Shown here piece by piece: positions 27,801 to 36,352 of a stretch of DNA of 64,000 nt. The number at the start of each line of letters is the position of its first letter. The stretch's first letter is position 1. Below the pieces are notes generated by a model. That model was not told the origin of the DNA and did not search any database. It saw only the letters and a program-made list of their open reading frames with translations. The position numbers and the translations under genes were made by a program. The DNA comes from an uncultured Clostridia bacterium (GTDB lineage: Bacteria > Bacillota > Clostridia > Christensenellales > Borkfalkiaceae): contig CAKQSB010000006.1 in the NCBI GenBank assembly GCA_934271735.1, forward strand, positions 1 through 64,000, written 5' to 3'.

Positions 27801-30800
27801 GTAAGAGTCAACGGAAAGGGCTTTGAAACTCTTGCCGAAGCCATTAAAGCTGCGGTAGACGGCGACACGATAACTATTCTCGAAAACATCGAAGTTTCCG
27901 AACAGATCGTTATCGAAAAGGCTGTAACGATCGACCTCGGCGGCAACACGATTTCGAACGCTTACAGCGGCGGCAGTTACAGCATGCTTACCAAAGCCGA
28001 CGTAACGATCAAGAACGGTACTTATAAATCCACCGTTTCGTCCGCGCGCGGAATAGGCGCTTATGCAAACTTTAACGCGGAAGGTCTTACAGTAGAAGCT
28101 GCGGGGCTTGTCGGTATCGCATTGTCGACGGCGAATATGACTTGCAACGTAACGGATTCCGTTATTAAAGCAGGTTACGCTATCGCAAACTTCGCAGACG
28201 ACAATAAACTTATTGTAAATAACTCTCAGGTTCTCGGAACGGATTGCGGCATTTACCACAACGGCACGAATAAGAGATTTGCTCTTACGGCAACCGATTC
28301 CAAGGTCGTTGCGGGAACGGAAGAAAAGAGTGAAGCGAACAACTCAACGACGGGTATCTACGTTTCCGGCAGTGCAAAAGACGAAAGCGAATATAGCAAT
28401 ATAACGCTTACGGGTTGTACGGTTATGGGCGGTACGGCAATCGAAGGTAAGTTCGTAAATCTTACGCTTACCGATTGTATCGTAACCGCAACCGCATCCG
28501 AAACTTCTTACGTAATGAACAACAACGGCGCGACCTCGCTCGGTTTTGCCGTGGTCATAACGGATAACACCACTTTGGCGACCGGTAAAACGCCCGAACC
28601 CAAGGGAACGATAATTATTACCGGTGACGAAGGTAACTATAAGGGCGTTGTCGGTCTCGGCAACCTTGCTTCCGTTAAGGAAACTTACAACGATTTCGTT
28701 GACGCGTCCTATGCGGTAAGCGGCGGTACGTTCTCGTCCGCTATCGGTGAAGATTACTGTGCGGAAGGATTTATTCCGACCGAAAACGAAGACGGAACGT
28801 TCGGCGTTAAAGTCGGTAAATACGTAGCTCAGTACACCTACAAGAAAGTAACTTACAAATTCGAGACTCTTCAGGAAGCTATCAACGCGGCGGTCGATTA
28901 CGGCTCGCAGATAGTGCTGAAAGCTCTCGGAGATATCGAAATAACCGAAACTATATCTTATGTTAAAACTAAATCGGCTTCCGTTCTTCTCGATCTCGGA
29001 GGTTATACTCTTACCGCAAAGGGTTGCACGGCAATTCAGGTACATAAAGGTAACCTTTACGTTGAAAACGGAACGATTACGGCTGTCGGTCTTGACGAAA
29101 ACAGCGCGGTTATCCGCGTAGGCAGCGACGATACGGCTTATGCCGGATCTAATCCGCTTCTTAATATCGGCAAAGGAACGGTCGTTTCCGCTCCCGAATC
29201 TTACGGCATACTCGTTTACGGCTCGGCAACCAAGGGCGGCAAACTTACCGTCGGAAGCACGGGTATTGTAGAAGCTACGGGATCCAAGTCCGCAATCGCA
29301 GGAAAGAGCGATGAAGTCTATAACACCGGTAACACGGCTATAACTATAACCGGCACTGCGAAAGTAATCGCCGCGAACAGCTATGCGATTTATCACCCGC
29401 AGGCGGGAACGCTCGACATTCAGAGAAACGCAACGATAGAGGGTCTCGGCGGCATTCAGATGTCCGCGGGAACGTTGAACGTTCTGGGCAACCCCGTTAT
29501 CACCGCAACAGGTAATGCGGGAACTAAGACGGAAGTCGACGGAGTAATTCTCGATGCCGCGGCAATCTCCGCCGTAAACAGAGGATTTGTCGGCGGCGCG
29601 CCCGTAGTAAACGTTAAAGAAACCCCCGTTATCACGGCAAACGGCGAAGTTATCACGGCTTATTCGTGGACTAACGGAGCTGAATCCGAATGGAGCGAAG
29701 CTTCGGTAAGCGTTTCGGGCGGTACTTACAACAAGTTGTTTAACGATAAATACCTTGCGGTAAGGGCTTACTTCGAACATAAGGACGGCGCGTATAACGT
29801 CGAGCTTGAAAAAGTTGCGGAAGTAAACAAGATTCGTTACGATTCGCTTAAAGCGGCGATCAACGCCGCAGCGGCGGGAGACACGGTAAAGATCCTTCAG
29901 GATTTTGAAATCTCCGAACAGATAATCATTAACAAGGCTATAACGATCGATCTTAACGGAAAGACGTTGACCAACTCTTACTATAACGCAAGCAACGTTC
30001 AGGCTTACGGAATGAGCATAAACGCAACCGTTACGATTAAAAACGGTACTTATATCGCTTCCTCCGAAGTCGCTCGCGGAATTTGCGTAAACAGAAACAA
30101 ACAGCTTATCGTAGAAAACGCTACGATCGAAGCGAAAGGGCAGGTCGGCATCGGTCTTGTCGCCGCTAACGCGAAATGCGATATTATCGGCGGAGCTGTT
30201 GTGAAAGCGGATTACGCGGTAGCAAGCTTCGGCGACGGTACGACGGTAAACGTTGAAAATTCGCAGGTAGTCGGAACGGGCTGCGCGATTTATCACAACG
30301 GAACAAACAAGAACTTCACGCTCGGCGGTAACGGAGCTACGATTATCGCAGGCACGGAAGAAGTAAGCGAGAGCAATAACACCGCAACGGGTATTTACGT
30401 TTCGGGCAGCGCGACGAGCGAAAGCGAATACAGCAACATAACTTTGACCGGTTGCACCGTAAAAGGCGGAACGGCAATCGAGGGCAAGTTCGTAAATCTT
30501 GTTCTTAACGACTGTAACGTTACCGCAACGGCAACCGAAACTTCCTATAACGCCAACGCGAACGGCGCGGCGACCAAGGGCTTCGCGGTAGCCGTAACGG
30601 ACAACGCGACGACGGGTACTCCCGCTCCCGCAGGTTCGATCGAAATCACGGGCAACGGCGTTTATAACGGTATCGTAGGTCTCGGCAACCTCGCTTCCGT
30701 TAAGGAAACTTACAGCGATTTCGTTGACGCGTCCTATGCGGTAAGCGGCGGTACGTTCTCGTCCGCTATCGGTGAAGATTATTGTGCGGACGGCTTCATC

Positions 30801-33800
30801 GTTTCCAAAAACGCGCAGGGAACTTACAGCGTTAAAGCGGGCGAATACTTCTTTGCAATCGGCGAAGATAAATTCGGCTCCGTCGAGGATGCTTTCGCCG
30901 TAGCAAAGAGCGGCGAAACGATCAAGCTTCTTAAAGACTATACAAGCGATAAAGCTGCAAACGCTGCCACCGTTATCGATTTAACGGGCAAAACGTTCGA
31001 TCTTAACGGCTGCACGTTTACGGCGAACAACTTCGCATATGTCTTTGAAGGAACGGGCGGCGTTATCAAAAACGGTAAAATGGCTACGAGAGGTTCGTAC
31101 GCTTTGTTCATAGGCGACAACGGCGAAACTACAAGCTTCACCGTAACGGGCGTAGAGCTTACGGGCGGTATCAACGTTTACAACGCAACCGGCGTTGTTC
31201 TTGAAAACCTTACCGTAAACGGAACCGATTATTACGCGGTATGGCTCGATTCAGGAGCGGAAGCTACCGTTAAGAGCGGTAATTACACTGCAGGTGCAGT
31301 TGCGGCTGTCGGCGTAACCGTATTCGAAGGCAATCAGTCCGTACTTACAATCGAAGGCGGAAAGATTGACGCAAACGGCAAACCCCTGATGTTGGCAAAC
31401 GGCGGTAAACTCCTTGTTAAAGGCGGCGAGTTCACGAATATCGGAAAAGTCCTTAACGAAGATAAAGATAATTCGATAGAAATTTCGGGCGGTACGTTCA
31501 GCGTTGCGGTTGACGAAAAATACTGCGCCGCAGGATTTATCCCGACCGAAAACGAAGACGGCACTTACGGAGTTAAGGTCGGCGAATACGTAGTTAAGAT
31601 CGGCGAAGTTAAATACGATAGTCTTAACGCGGCCGAAAAAGCGGCGAAAGACGGCGATACGATAACTCTTATCAAAGACGTTGTTCTTACCGAACAGGTA
31701 GCCACGGGCAAAGCGATTACGATCGACGGCGCGGGCTTTGAAATCAAGGCGGCGGCTAAACTTGCTTCCGCAAGCGGCAAAGCGGGAATGTTCTATCGTA
31801 CGGCTTCCGCAAAAGGAACGCTCACGTTCAAGAACGTAACGCTTAACGGTAACGGCGTTTCCAAGATATTCCTTAACGAAGGCGGCGCCGGCGAAACCGT
31901 ATTCGATACCGTTGTTTCGACAAACGGCGGCGGAATGGCTTACGGCTCGGGTATTCATATCTCGGGCGGCGGCTCGCACGCAACTATCAAGAATTCCACG
32001 TTGACCGGCAGCACCGGAACGATGGAACTTAACGATCAAAATTATTATGCGGCAAACGACCTCTGGGTTGGCGGAAACGTGGAAGTAATCGTTGAAAATT
32101 CGATTATCGGCACGGTATTCGTAAATACCACGGGCGCGCCCGCAACGTCCGTTCACGGACACCTTATAGTAAGAGGCGACGCAACCGAAATCGGTTATAT
32201 CGCAGGCGAAAACAGCGTTGCCGATAAGAACGGCAGCATAGGTTCTCTCACGACTATCGAGGGCGGCTCGGTAGACACGATTTTCGACGGCGGTTTGTAT
32301 GAAATCTCCGGCGGTACGTTCAAAACCGAACTTAAAGACGAATGGTTGAAAGACGGCTTTAACGCGGTAAGAAACGAAGACGGAACGTACGGAGTTAAGA
32401 CGGTATTCCACGTCAGCGACAGATATAACGGCTCGGCTCTTGCGGAATTCTCTTCGCTCGACGAAGCGTTCGCTTACGCGGCGGAAAACAACTATAAATT
32501 CATCGTAGTAAACGGAACTTACGTTCTTAAAAGCGATCTCGTTATCCCCGACGGAAAATATTTCGAAGTAACGGGAACGCTTACTATCGGCGAGGGAGTA
32601 AAGGTAACCGTTAATAAAACTTCCAAACGTATGTCTGTTCTTACAGGCGGTAAAGTTATCAATAACGGTACGATCCTTCTTCTCGGCGAAGACGGCGAAG
32701 GCTACTTTATGGTAAACGGCGGTACGCTCGAGGGCAACTCGCTTACCGCACCCGAAGGCTACGCGATTGCTAAGAACGGTAACTCTTACCGTATCATAAA
32801 CATCGCTACGGCAGGCGTTAAGGTTGAATACGAAGACGGATCCGTGCAGTATTTCAACGGCACGGTATTGACCGAAAACGCTAAGAAGATAACGCTTCTC
32901 AGAGACTTCGAAGGAGTTATCAATATCGTCGGAACGTCGTCCGTAACTTATAACGTAGAAATCGATCTCGGCGGACATACCATTACCAAGAACATTTCTA
33001 TGGGCAGCGGCGTAATCACGGTCGGCTATGCGAACGTAGTTATCAAGAACGGTACTGTCGTAAGCACGTCGACAAACGGCACTAACAAACCCGCGCTTAA
33101 AGTCTACAGTCACGGAAACGTGACCGTTGCCGATGACGTAACGCTTGACGGCGGAACGGTTCAGCCCGCGATTTATCTCGAAGGCGGAGAAGTTGCGCTT
33201 TACGGTACGGCGACGAGCAAGGGCGGTTATGCAATAACCACTCATGGTCTGAACGAACACAACACCGTTATTACTATTAAGGACGGCGCAACCGTAACCG
33301 CAGAAAACGGCGCGGCGATTTATAACCCGCATGGCGACCTTATCATCGAGGGCGGCGTTATCACCGGTAAGATCGGCGTTCAGATTTGCGCAGGTTCGCT
33401 TTCGATAAGCGGTAATGCTCAGATCTCCGCCACGGGAGCTGCAGAGGCTCACGAGGGCGACGGTGCCGTATTCGACGGTTCGGCTGTTTCGATTATCGAC
33501 CGCGCAGGAGCATATACGGGTCTCGTTTCTATCGAAATTACCGGCGGAACGTTTACTTCCGCACACGGTAAGGCAATCAGGGCGTTCGCTTACGACGACA
33601 CGACGGAAACCGAATTCGACAACAGCTCGAAAGTGGTTAAGGTAAGCGGCGGAACGTTCTCGAGCGAGGTTGACGCAAGCCTTATTAAGGACGGCTGCAA
33701 ACTTATAAGCGTAAACGGAGCTTACGGAGTATTCGAGAAACAGATTCTCGGCGCAAGCGTAACGCTCGGCGAAGATATTTCGTTCAACTATTACGTAAAG

Positions 33801-34604
33801 ACCAAGACCGAAAACACGGTTGTCGTCGTTAAGTATATGAAGAACGGAACTATGACGGAAGAAACGCTTACAGAATTCGTCGCTATGACGAACAGCAAAT
33901 ACGCGGGCAAATACGTGTTCAGAGGAATTACTCCTCAGATGATTGCAAGAGGCATCACCGTTGTTTACACTGACGGTTCGGCTTACGATATCGTCGAAAA
34001 CTACAGCGTTGCCGATTATCTCGAAAGAGCCTACAAGAATGCGAACAACACCGCGGAAACCAAGCAGCTCGCCGCAGACGCTATGTATTACGGTCTTGCC
34101 GCAATGAAATATCGTAAAGCGGACGAAGCCGACATCGCTGACGTTCAGGCTCGTATAACCGAACTCGGAATGACTCAAAGCGCCGTCGAAATGACCGATT
34201 CGTCCTTGAGAGAAGGCGAAAATATCGTTCAGGTAAGCGTCAGATTCGACAATGCGAACAGTCTCGTGTTCGCGGTTAAAAACAGCGTATTCGAAGCTAA
34301 TTCCGGTTATAAGTACTATATCGGAAACACCGAAATCACCGAATGGAACACGACGCTTATCGCAGGCTATCACGTTTATACGACCGAAGCTTTGAGAGCG
34401 GTCGAGTACGTCGGCAAGGCGTTCACCGTAACGGTTAAATCGGAAGGAAAAGTCGTTCAGACTCTTTCCACGGACGTAGGCAGCTACTGCGCTCGTATCG
34501 CGGCAAGCGAATCTTACGCGGCAGAACTTAAAGAACTTGCAAAAGCAACGTACGCTTACGGCGTTTCCGCCAAAGCGTACGCTAACCGCAGCAATAACGG
34601 TTAA
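21864..34604 (+). CDS. Giant exported beta-helix repeat protein (4246 aa)
   Basis: An N-terminal signal peptide (hydrophobic core about 11-30, likely cleavage after TKAAA) indicates export. The body consists of about ten modules. Each opens with a line such as KYDSLNAAEKAAKDGDTITL, continues with beta-strand rungs (ITIDLNGKTL, VTIKNGTY), and closes with SGGTFSSAIGEDYCAEGFIP-like segments ending in a DGTYGVK motif. This looks like right-handed beta-helix, adhesin-type architecture. Residues about 1150-1444 and 1710-2004 are nearly identical copies. A distinct C-terminal domain (about 3962-4246) begins LGASVTLGEDISFNYYVK. No LPXTG motif, SLH domain or C-terminal membrane helix is visible, so attachment is unexplained. 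AATTCGGAGG precedes ATG 21864. Function is probably surface adhesion or glycan contact, inferred only. Confidence 0.88.
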   Translation: MKTGTNKKTLSLILASLLCVALTVFGIGNLSVFGNRQTKAAAGNAVAKVGETEYADLSSAFSALDANNYSLELLDEAAWAESTPVYWKTSKGNGYVATFAAALTASYMSDGGAITIVCRPGADVGTMTHGHVEDNLTVYGNGAYVSDGECDLEVDTFPYSRTTGRQVTSGSYLTSDVTITAYKLDNLGVWGQRNTGHTVNVNLYECNGKAIGGKTNFQRVYISGKTGVNNYNIVGCKFITASTSLYSNTDGKIVIKGCSFTGSKAPVNFNHKTDGDMTLTVENCSFASCGDDAEWKGFAAPVRFVNSGNGTMGSVVDGCAFENTVGANGDVLVGDGREGQASGDVAVSVKNTAAKVSVQQPGYYTSAGTVADESKAENATTVSDTPYISGENYTTIELTYGNEVAAEDIAAAKKLYEGVAYSTNKAANEAYMALYGVTWDKGYLDVTDNAAPLRKYAGVSGSVTEVKYLVHGEMAGFTSLQSNGNNIDSTVGGNHQIARTSYTILGVSDKDGNKARITDGNVQAYVAGGYDNMFAVSGTLKIENIEFTSTTSTTVGASAMNATGNSEKEVFGAKMVITDCIFRGRLYVYDNFDNAGKMTYEISKCVFDGSNYSGDSNAYAIFAQCRGGNELYIQNNKISGYARGINIDHPTVKATISENEISVTDKGRSCVQLSSLTSATVSNNELVLDGGNAITLHEKLLALSTVPEITFKNNNVTGTGYLVYDDAKANGKEFTNKNLALTFGENTIAETVDTTKGVKGSEVYDNKGYVHDVVNHIYGSVNNPYTLEAFSKLTRAEYIAAQEKLGGTIYVDVGDYAYDKYGVLGNGTADNNDRDTTKLNCYNQNGYLGEGNDGANGKNVVFVGSSVTNNVTGYTSIDNIGTYLLLAVPAYTNVTFKDITFNGVFSFNYQMYTGPWSQLGELKFDGCTFNSLIVGGLAAQGLNFTGCTFNSFTNSVSANNSNPIWIRPAYGNWSKGDNEGQGNDFKSLTSVVFAGNTVASTRPVKFERIAQWEMQTKVEVTGNSFDMASDGSNKNVGLYFGANAKFDLVLDNNKAAEGSKTVALYTAVYNAPDGKSYTGLPAGSTVKNAKNEELTVSDGAVAWKTTDKITLASTKEAVALTNAKGVTVNFATIENALAAAADGDTITLLADTNENVTIEAGKNITLDLNGFTLNGGTGTAKAAILNYGTVVIKDSSKAATGTIKRDDSGIVGETSYYVIRNLGTMTIESGNIENNSGYRKANSTGAMIGSSLICNGDDDPGAMLTIKGGKFTQLNFIAIKNGALGNLIVTGGEITSEHSAIQNWFNATVTGGTIKGQLWTDAWKEGESVGNTVIGEGANFSGEIVMDITGSVVPTLEITGGTLNVTNWRITKACETAGGKPQVSGGTFTSAVDESYCAAGFIPTLNEDGTHGVKEGKFLVRVNGKGFETLAEAIKAAVDGDTITLLENVTVEGKQIVIDKNVTIDLNGKTLKVSKYTAKAAQIDVTGKLTVKDGAEGGLICSDYTGTAGLVVCIENGGKFTLESGTITTEGMAKAGNAVKISAGGEFVMNGGTVKADAKRANRAVNVTGSKTGSATFTMNGGSIIADKDPDGKETSIYGIVGSYYSNIALNGGSVDAPQAISAGSSTISVKDGDYKGTIAVKNGSISGGTFDALIDYRYLADGYVLEEKPDGTYGLKEGKYVAVIGTVGYESLQAAINAAAENETVKLVADTNENVTIEAGKNITLELNGFTLNGGTGTAKAAILNYGTVVIKDSSKAATGTIKRDDSGIVGETSYYVIRNLGTMTIESGNIENNSGYRKANSTGAMIGSSLICNGDDDPGAMLTIKGGKFTQLNFIAIKNGALGNLIVTGGEITSEHSAIQNWFNATVTGGTIKGQLWTDAWKEGESVGNTVIGEGANFSGEIVMDITGSVVPTLEITGGTLNVTNWRITKACETAGGKPQVSGGTFTSAVDESYCAAGFIPTLNEDGTHGVKEGKFLVRVNGKGFETLAEAIKAAVDGDTITILENIEVSEQIVIEKAVTIDLGGNTISNAYSGGSYSMLTKADVTIKNGTYKSTVSSARGIGAYANFNAEGLTVEAAGLVGIALSTANMTCNVTDSVIKAGYAIANFADDNKLIVNNSQVLGTDCGIYHNGTNKRFALTATDSKVVAGTEEKSEANNSTTGIYVSGSAKDESEYSNITLTGCTVMGGTAIEGKFVNLTLTDCIVTATASETSYVMNNNGATSLGFAVVITDNTTLATGKTPEPKGTIIITGDEGNYKGVVGLGNLASVKETYNDFVDASYAVSGGTFSSAIGEDYCAEGFIPTENEDGTFGVKVGKYVAQYTYKKVTYKFETLQEAINAAVDYGSQIVLKALGDIEITETISYVKTKSASVLLDLGGYTLTAKGCTAIQVHKGNLYVENGTITAVGLDENSAVIRVGSDDTAYAGSNPLLNIGKGTVVSAPESYGILVYGSATKGGKLTVGSTGIVEATGSKSAIAGKSDEVYNTGNTAITITGTAKVIAANSYAIYHPQAGTLDIQRNATIEGLGGIQMSAGTLNVLGNPVITATGNAGTKTEVDGVILDAAAISAVNRGFVGGAPVVNVKETPVITANGEVITAYSWTNGAESEWSEASVSVSGGTYNKLFNDKYLAVRAYFEHKDGAYNVELEKVAEVNKIRYDSLKAAINAAAAGDTVKILQDFEISEQIIINKAITIDLNGKTLTNSYYNASNVQAYGMSINATVTIKNGTYIASSEVARGICVNRNKQLIVENATIEAKGQVGIGLVAANAKCDIIGGAVVKADYAVASFGDGTTVNVENSQVVGTGCAIYHNGTNKNFTLGGNGATIIAGTEEVSESNNTATGIYVSGSATSESEYSNITLTGCTVKGGTAIEGKFVNLVLNDCNVTATATETSYNANANGAATKGFAVAVTDNATTGTPAPAGSIEITGNGVYNGIVGLGNLASVKETYSDFVDASYAVSGGTFSSAIGEDYCADGFIVSKNAQGTYSVKAGEYFFAIGEDKFGSVEDAFAVAKSGETIKLLKDYTSDKAANAATVIDLTGKTFDLNGCTFTANNFAYVFEGTGGVIKNGKMATRGSYALFIGDNGETTSFTVTGVELTGGINVYNATGVVLENLTVNGTDYYAVWLDSGAEATVKSGNYTAGAVAAVGVTVFEGNQSVLTIEGGKIDANGKPLMLANGGKLLVKGGEFTNIGKVLNEDKDNSIEISGGTFSVAVDEKYCAAGFIPTENEDGTYGVKVGEYVVKIGEVKYDSLNAAEKAAKDGDTITLIKDVVLTEQVATGKAITIDGAGFEIKAAAKLASASGKAGMFYRTASAKGTLTFKNVTLNGNGVSKIFLNEGGAGETVFDTVVSTNGGGMAYGSGIHISGGGSHATIKNSTLTGSTGTMELNDQNYYAANDLWVGGNVEVIVENSIIGTVFVNTTGAPATSVHGHLIVRGDATEIGYIAGENSVADKNGSIGSLTTIEGGSVDTIFDGGLYEISGGTFKTELKDEWLKDGFNAVRNEDGTYGVKTVFHVSDRYNGSALAEFSSLDEAFAYAAENNYKFIVVNGTYVLKSDLVIPDGKYFEVTGTLTIGEGVKVTVNKTSKRMSVLTGGKVINNGTILLLGEDGEGYFMVNGGTLEGNSLTAPEGYAIAKNGNSYRIINIATAGVKVEYEDGSVQYFNGTVLTENAKKITLLRDFEGVINIVGTSSVTYNVEIDLGGHTITKNISMGSGVITVGYANVVIKNGTVVSTSTNGTNKPALKVYSHGNVTVADDVTLDGGTVQPAIYLEGGEVALYGTATSKGGYAITTHGLNEHNTVITIKDGATVTAENGAAIYNPHGDLIIEGGVITGKIGVQICAGSLSISGNAQISATGAAEAHEGDGAVFDGSAVSIIDRAGAYTGLVSIEITGGTFTSAHGKAIRAFAYDDTTETEFDNSSKVVKVSGGTFSSEVDASLIKDGCKLISVNGAYGVFEKQILGASVTLGEDISFNYYVKTKTENTVVVVKYMKNGTMTEETLTEFVAMTNSKYAGKYVFRGITPQMIARGITVVYTDGSAYDIVENYSVADYLERAYKNANNTAETKQLAADAMYYGLAAMKYRKADEADIADVQARITELGMTQSAVEMTDSSLREGENIVQVSVRFDNANSLVFAVKNSVFEANSGYKYYIGNTEITEWNTTLIAGYHVYTTEALRAVEYVGKAFTVTVKSEGKVVQTLSTDVGSYCARIAASESYAAELKELAKATYAYGVSAKAYANRSNNG
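25311..26195 (+). repeat. Internal duplication, copy 1 (885 bp)
   Basis: This segment matches 26991-27875 at an offset of exactly 1680 bp with only two mismatches (25343 and 25364). The stretch 25365-26195 (831 bp) is identical. The intervening 26196-26990 is diverged sequence. Confidence 0.97.
26991..27875 (+). repeat. Internal duplication, copy 2 (885 bp)
   Basis: Second copy of the 25311-26195 segment, in the same reading frame (shift of 560 codons). Identity at synonymous sites shows a very recent duplication or ongoing gene conversion. Confidence 0.97.
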
Positions 34605-34618
34605 GTCGGAGGCGAAAA

Positions 34619-34723
34619 ATGAAAAAACAATACGAAGAACCTCAGATCGAGATTATCGTTCTCGATAACGTCGATATCGTAACGACTTCTACGGACGATC
34701 CGTTCGTAACGCCGTTCGAATAA
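34619..34723 (+). CDS. Short acidic peptide A (34 aa)
   Basis: This small gene follows the giant gene by 14 bases. CGGAGG lies 6 bases before its ATG, so translation is likely. The peptide has a basic start (MKKQY), a central EPQIEIIVLDNVDIVTTS segment and an acidic, Pro/Phe/Thr-rich tail ending in TPFE. It is paralogous to the 41-aa peptide at 34859: both share P-x-IEII/AEII, a D-x-x-DIV/DVIV core, T/S residues and DP. It has no signal peptide or membrane helix. It may be a precursor or a regulatory peptide; I recall similar short P-x-IEVI...TTSG peptides in gut Clostridia, all uncharacterised. Confidence 0.75.
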   Translation: MKKQYEEPQIEIIVLDNVDIVTTSTDDPFVTPFE

Positions 34724-34744
34724 GACTTAAACTTTGATAATTCC

Positions 34745-34800
34745 TTGCCTCGGTTTGTCTCGGTTTACATTAAATCGATAAATCGAAACCAAGCCGGGGC
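34745..34800 (+). other. Hairpin between the two peptide genes
   Basis: CTCGGTTTGTCTCGGTTT can fold back on CGAAACCAAGCCGGGG around an AT-rich loop. There is no T-run. It may be an RNA-processing or attenuation element separating the peptide genes. Confidence 0.4.
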
Positions 34801-34858
34801 GGGGTAAAAAGTTCGGAGACAAAGCAAAAAGCGGACATTTTTTCGGAGGGAAAGAACA

Positions 34859-34984
34859 ATGAACAACGAAAATAACAAAAAAGAATGGGAACGTCCCGAA
34901 GCGGAGATAATCGCGATAGATACAAACGACGTTATCGTAACGTCGGGCGAAGGCGATCCCGAATTACCGATTGAGGAATTTTAA
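34859..34984 (+). CDS. Short acidic peptide B (41 aa)
   Basis: Paralogue of the peptide at 34619. It has its own strong ribosome site (CGGAGGG 8 bases before ATG). The sequence has a polar N terminus (MNNENNKKEW), then ERPEAEIIAIDTNDVIVTS, then an acidic tail GEGDPELPIEEF. The conserved part aligns over about 22 residues with peptide A, while the N and C termini differ. That pattern suits precursor peptides with a conserved leader or recognition part. No modification enzyme is adjacent on this strand; a PqqD-like protein lies at 37053-37319 on the other strand. Confidence 0.75.
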   Translation: MNNENNKKEWERPEAEIIAIDTNDVIVTSGEGDPELPIEEF

Positions 34985-35072
34985 ACGGATTTCTTAAGTC
35001 GGATAAATAGTTTTAGAAATAAGGGTGTTAAAGCCCCTATTTTCAGATGCGCAAAAGAAAAAGGTGAAAAAA

Positions 35073-36272
35073 ATGGCATTCGAGTATATCGAAAATTTCA
35101 AGAAAATGGGGTTCGGAATGTTCAATCATTTCGGACTTTACAGCGTTGTCGGAAAAGGCGAGTGGATTTTGACTCTGGGAACGATCGATCACGCGAAATA
35201 TAACGAACTCACAAAGAAATTCAAGGTGAGAAGCGACTGGGCGAAACGGCTTGTCAAAACCGCGAAAGCGGCGGGTTGCAAGTATATCACTCTTACCACC
35301 CGTCATCACGACGGTTTTTCGCTTTACGATACGAAAGGTCTTAACGATTTCGACGCACCGCACAGCGCAGCGGGAAGAGATTTAATCAAAGAATTCGTGG
35401 ACGAGTGCAATAAAGAGGGCATCGTTCCGTTCTTTTATCACACCCTTCTGGACTGGTATAACCCCGATTATAAAAACAATTTTCCGAAGTATATTGATTA
35501 TCTTGTAAAAAGCATAGAAATTCTTTGCACGTCTTACGGGAAAATCGGCGGCTTCTGGTTCGACGGTATGTGGGATAAACCCGACGATGACTGGCAGGAA
35601 GACAGGCTTTACGGCACGATAAGAAAATATCAGCCCGAAGCGATGATCATCAACAACACGGGTCTTTCGGCGTGCGGCGAAACGGGGCATAAGGAAATCG
35701 ACAGCGTTACTTTCGAGCGCGGCAAGGCGTTCTTCGTCGACACTTCGAAAAAACCTATTGCAGGCGAAGTTTGCGAGGCTTTGACCGATCACTGGGGCTA
35801 CGCAAAAGACGATATTTGCGTCAAATCGCCAAAAGAACTTGTGGAAATGATTATCGATTGTCGCAAATTCAATTGCAATCTTCTTCTTAACACGGGTCTT
35901 ATGGGCAACGGACTTATTCCCGAGGGCGAAAAGGCTAATATTTTAATGCTCGGAAAATGGATAAAGATAAACAAAAACTTTATCTATAATGCCGTTTCTG
36001 CGGGTATTAGAGCCGAAAACGCGGATGTCTTAACCGACGGTAAATATTATTACGCAGTTATAAAGAAAGTTCCGATGAGCGCAGATCCCAATGTCGCGAG
36101 AGGCGGAGACGGGAAACGCGTTAAAATTTTGACGGATAAGAAAATCGTTTCCGTAAAATGGCTCGATAACGGCAAGAGCGTTAAGGGCGTTAAGAAAAAC
36201 GAGTTCCCGGTCGAACCGTTTGAATACGGCGTTTCTTTGAGCGCGCGAGTTGCGAAATTCGAACTTAAATAA
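35073..36272 (+). CDS. GH29 alpha-L-fucosidase (cytoplasmic)
   Basis: Retaining alpha-L-fucosidase of family GH29, which would release fucose from glycans. The 399-residue protein has the family N-terminal pattern FGMFNHFGLYS, the histidine motif TLTTRHHDGFSLYD, and the nucleophile aspartate at about residue 164 in GGFWFDGMWD. It has no signal peptide, so it would act on imported oligosaccharides. I preferred ATG 35073 (AAGGTGA upstream) over the in-frame ATG at 35025, which adds 16 lysine-rich residues. It is co-directional with the giant gene and the peptides but separated by 88 bases; shared transcription is possible. No fucose catabolic genes are nearby. Confidence 0.92.
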   Translation: MAFEYIENFKKMGFGMFNHFGLYSVVGKGEWILTLGTIDHAKYNELTKKFKVRSDWAKRLVKTAKAAGCKYITLTTRHHDGFSLYDTKGLNDFDAPHSAAGRDLIKEFVDECNKEGIVPFFYHTLLDWYNPDYKNNFPKYIDYLVKSIEILCTSYGKIGGFWFDGMWDKPDDDWQEDRLYGTIRKYQPEAMIINNTGLSACGETGHKEIDSVTFERGKAFFVDTSKKPIAGEVCEALTDHWGYAKDDICVKSPKELVEMIIDCRKFNCNLLLNTGLMGNGLIPEGEKANILMLGKWIKINKNFIYNAVSAGIRAENADVLTDGKYYYAVIKKVPMSADPNVARGGDGKRVKILTDKKIVSVKWLDNGKSVKGVKKNEFPVEPFEYGVSLSARVAKFELK

Positions 36273-36304
36273 TCTTCCGAATTAAAGAAAAATCCAAAGT
36301 TTTT

Positions 36305-36340
36305 AAAAATCCGCCCGTCGGCTGTGCCGACGGGCGGAAA
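36305..36340. terminator. Hairpin between fucosidase and hydrolase genes
   Basis: CCGCCCGTCGGC and GCCGACGGGCGG pair around a 3-base loop. The minus-strand side is followed by ATTTTTAAAAA, making it a better terminator for the hydrolase operon. The plus-strand tail is weak. Confidence 0.75.
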
Positions 36341-36352
36341 TATTATATGAAA

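Noticed and set aside
31251..34373. Antisense open frame of 1040 codons within the giant gene, with others of 650, 399 and 309 codons
   Set aside because: They arise from the repetitive, codon-biased sense strand, lack ribosome sites, give low-complexity Arg/Val/Ser-rich proteins and have no promoter. The sense frame has signal peptide and domain structure.
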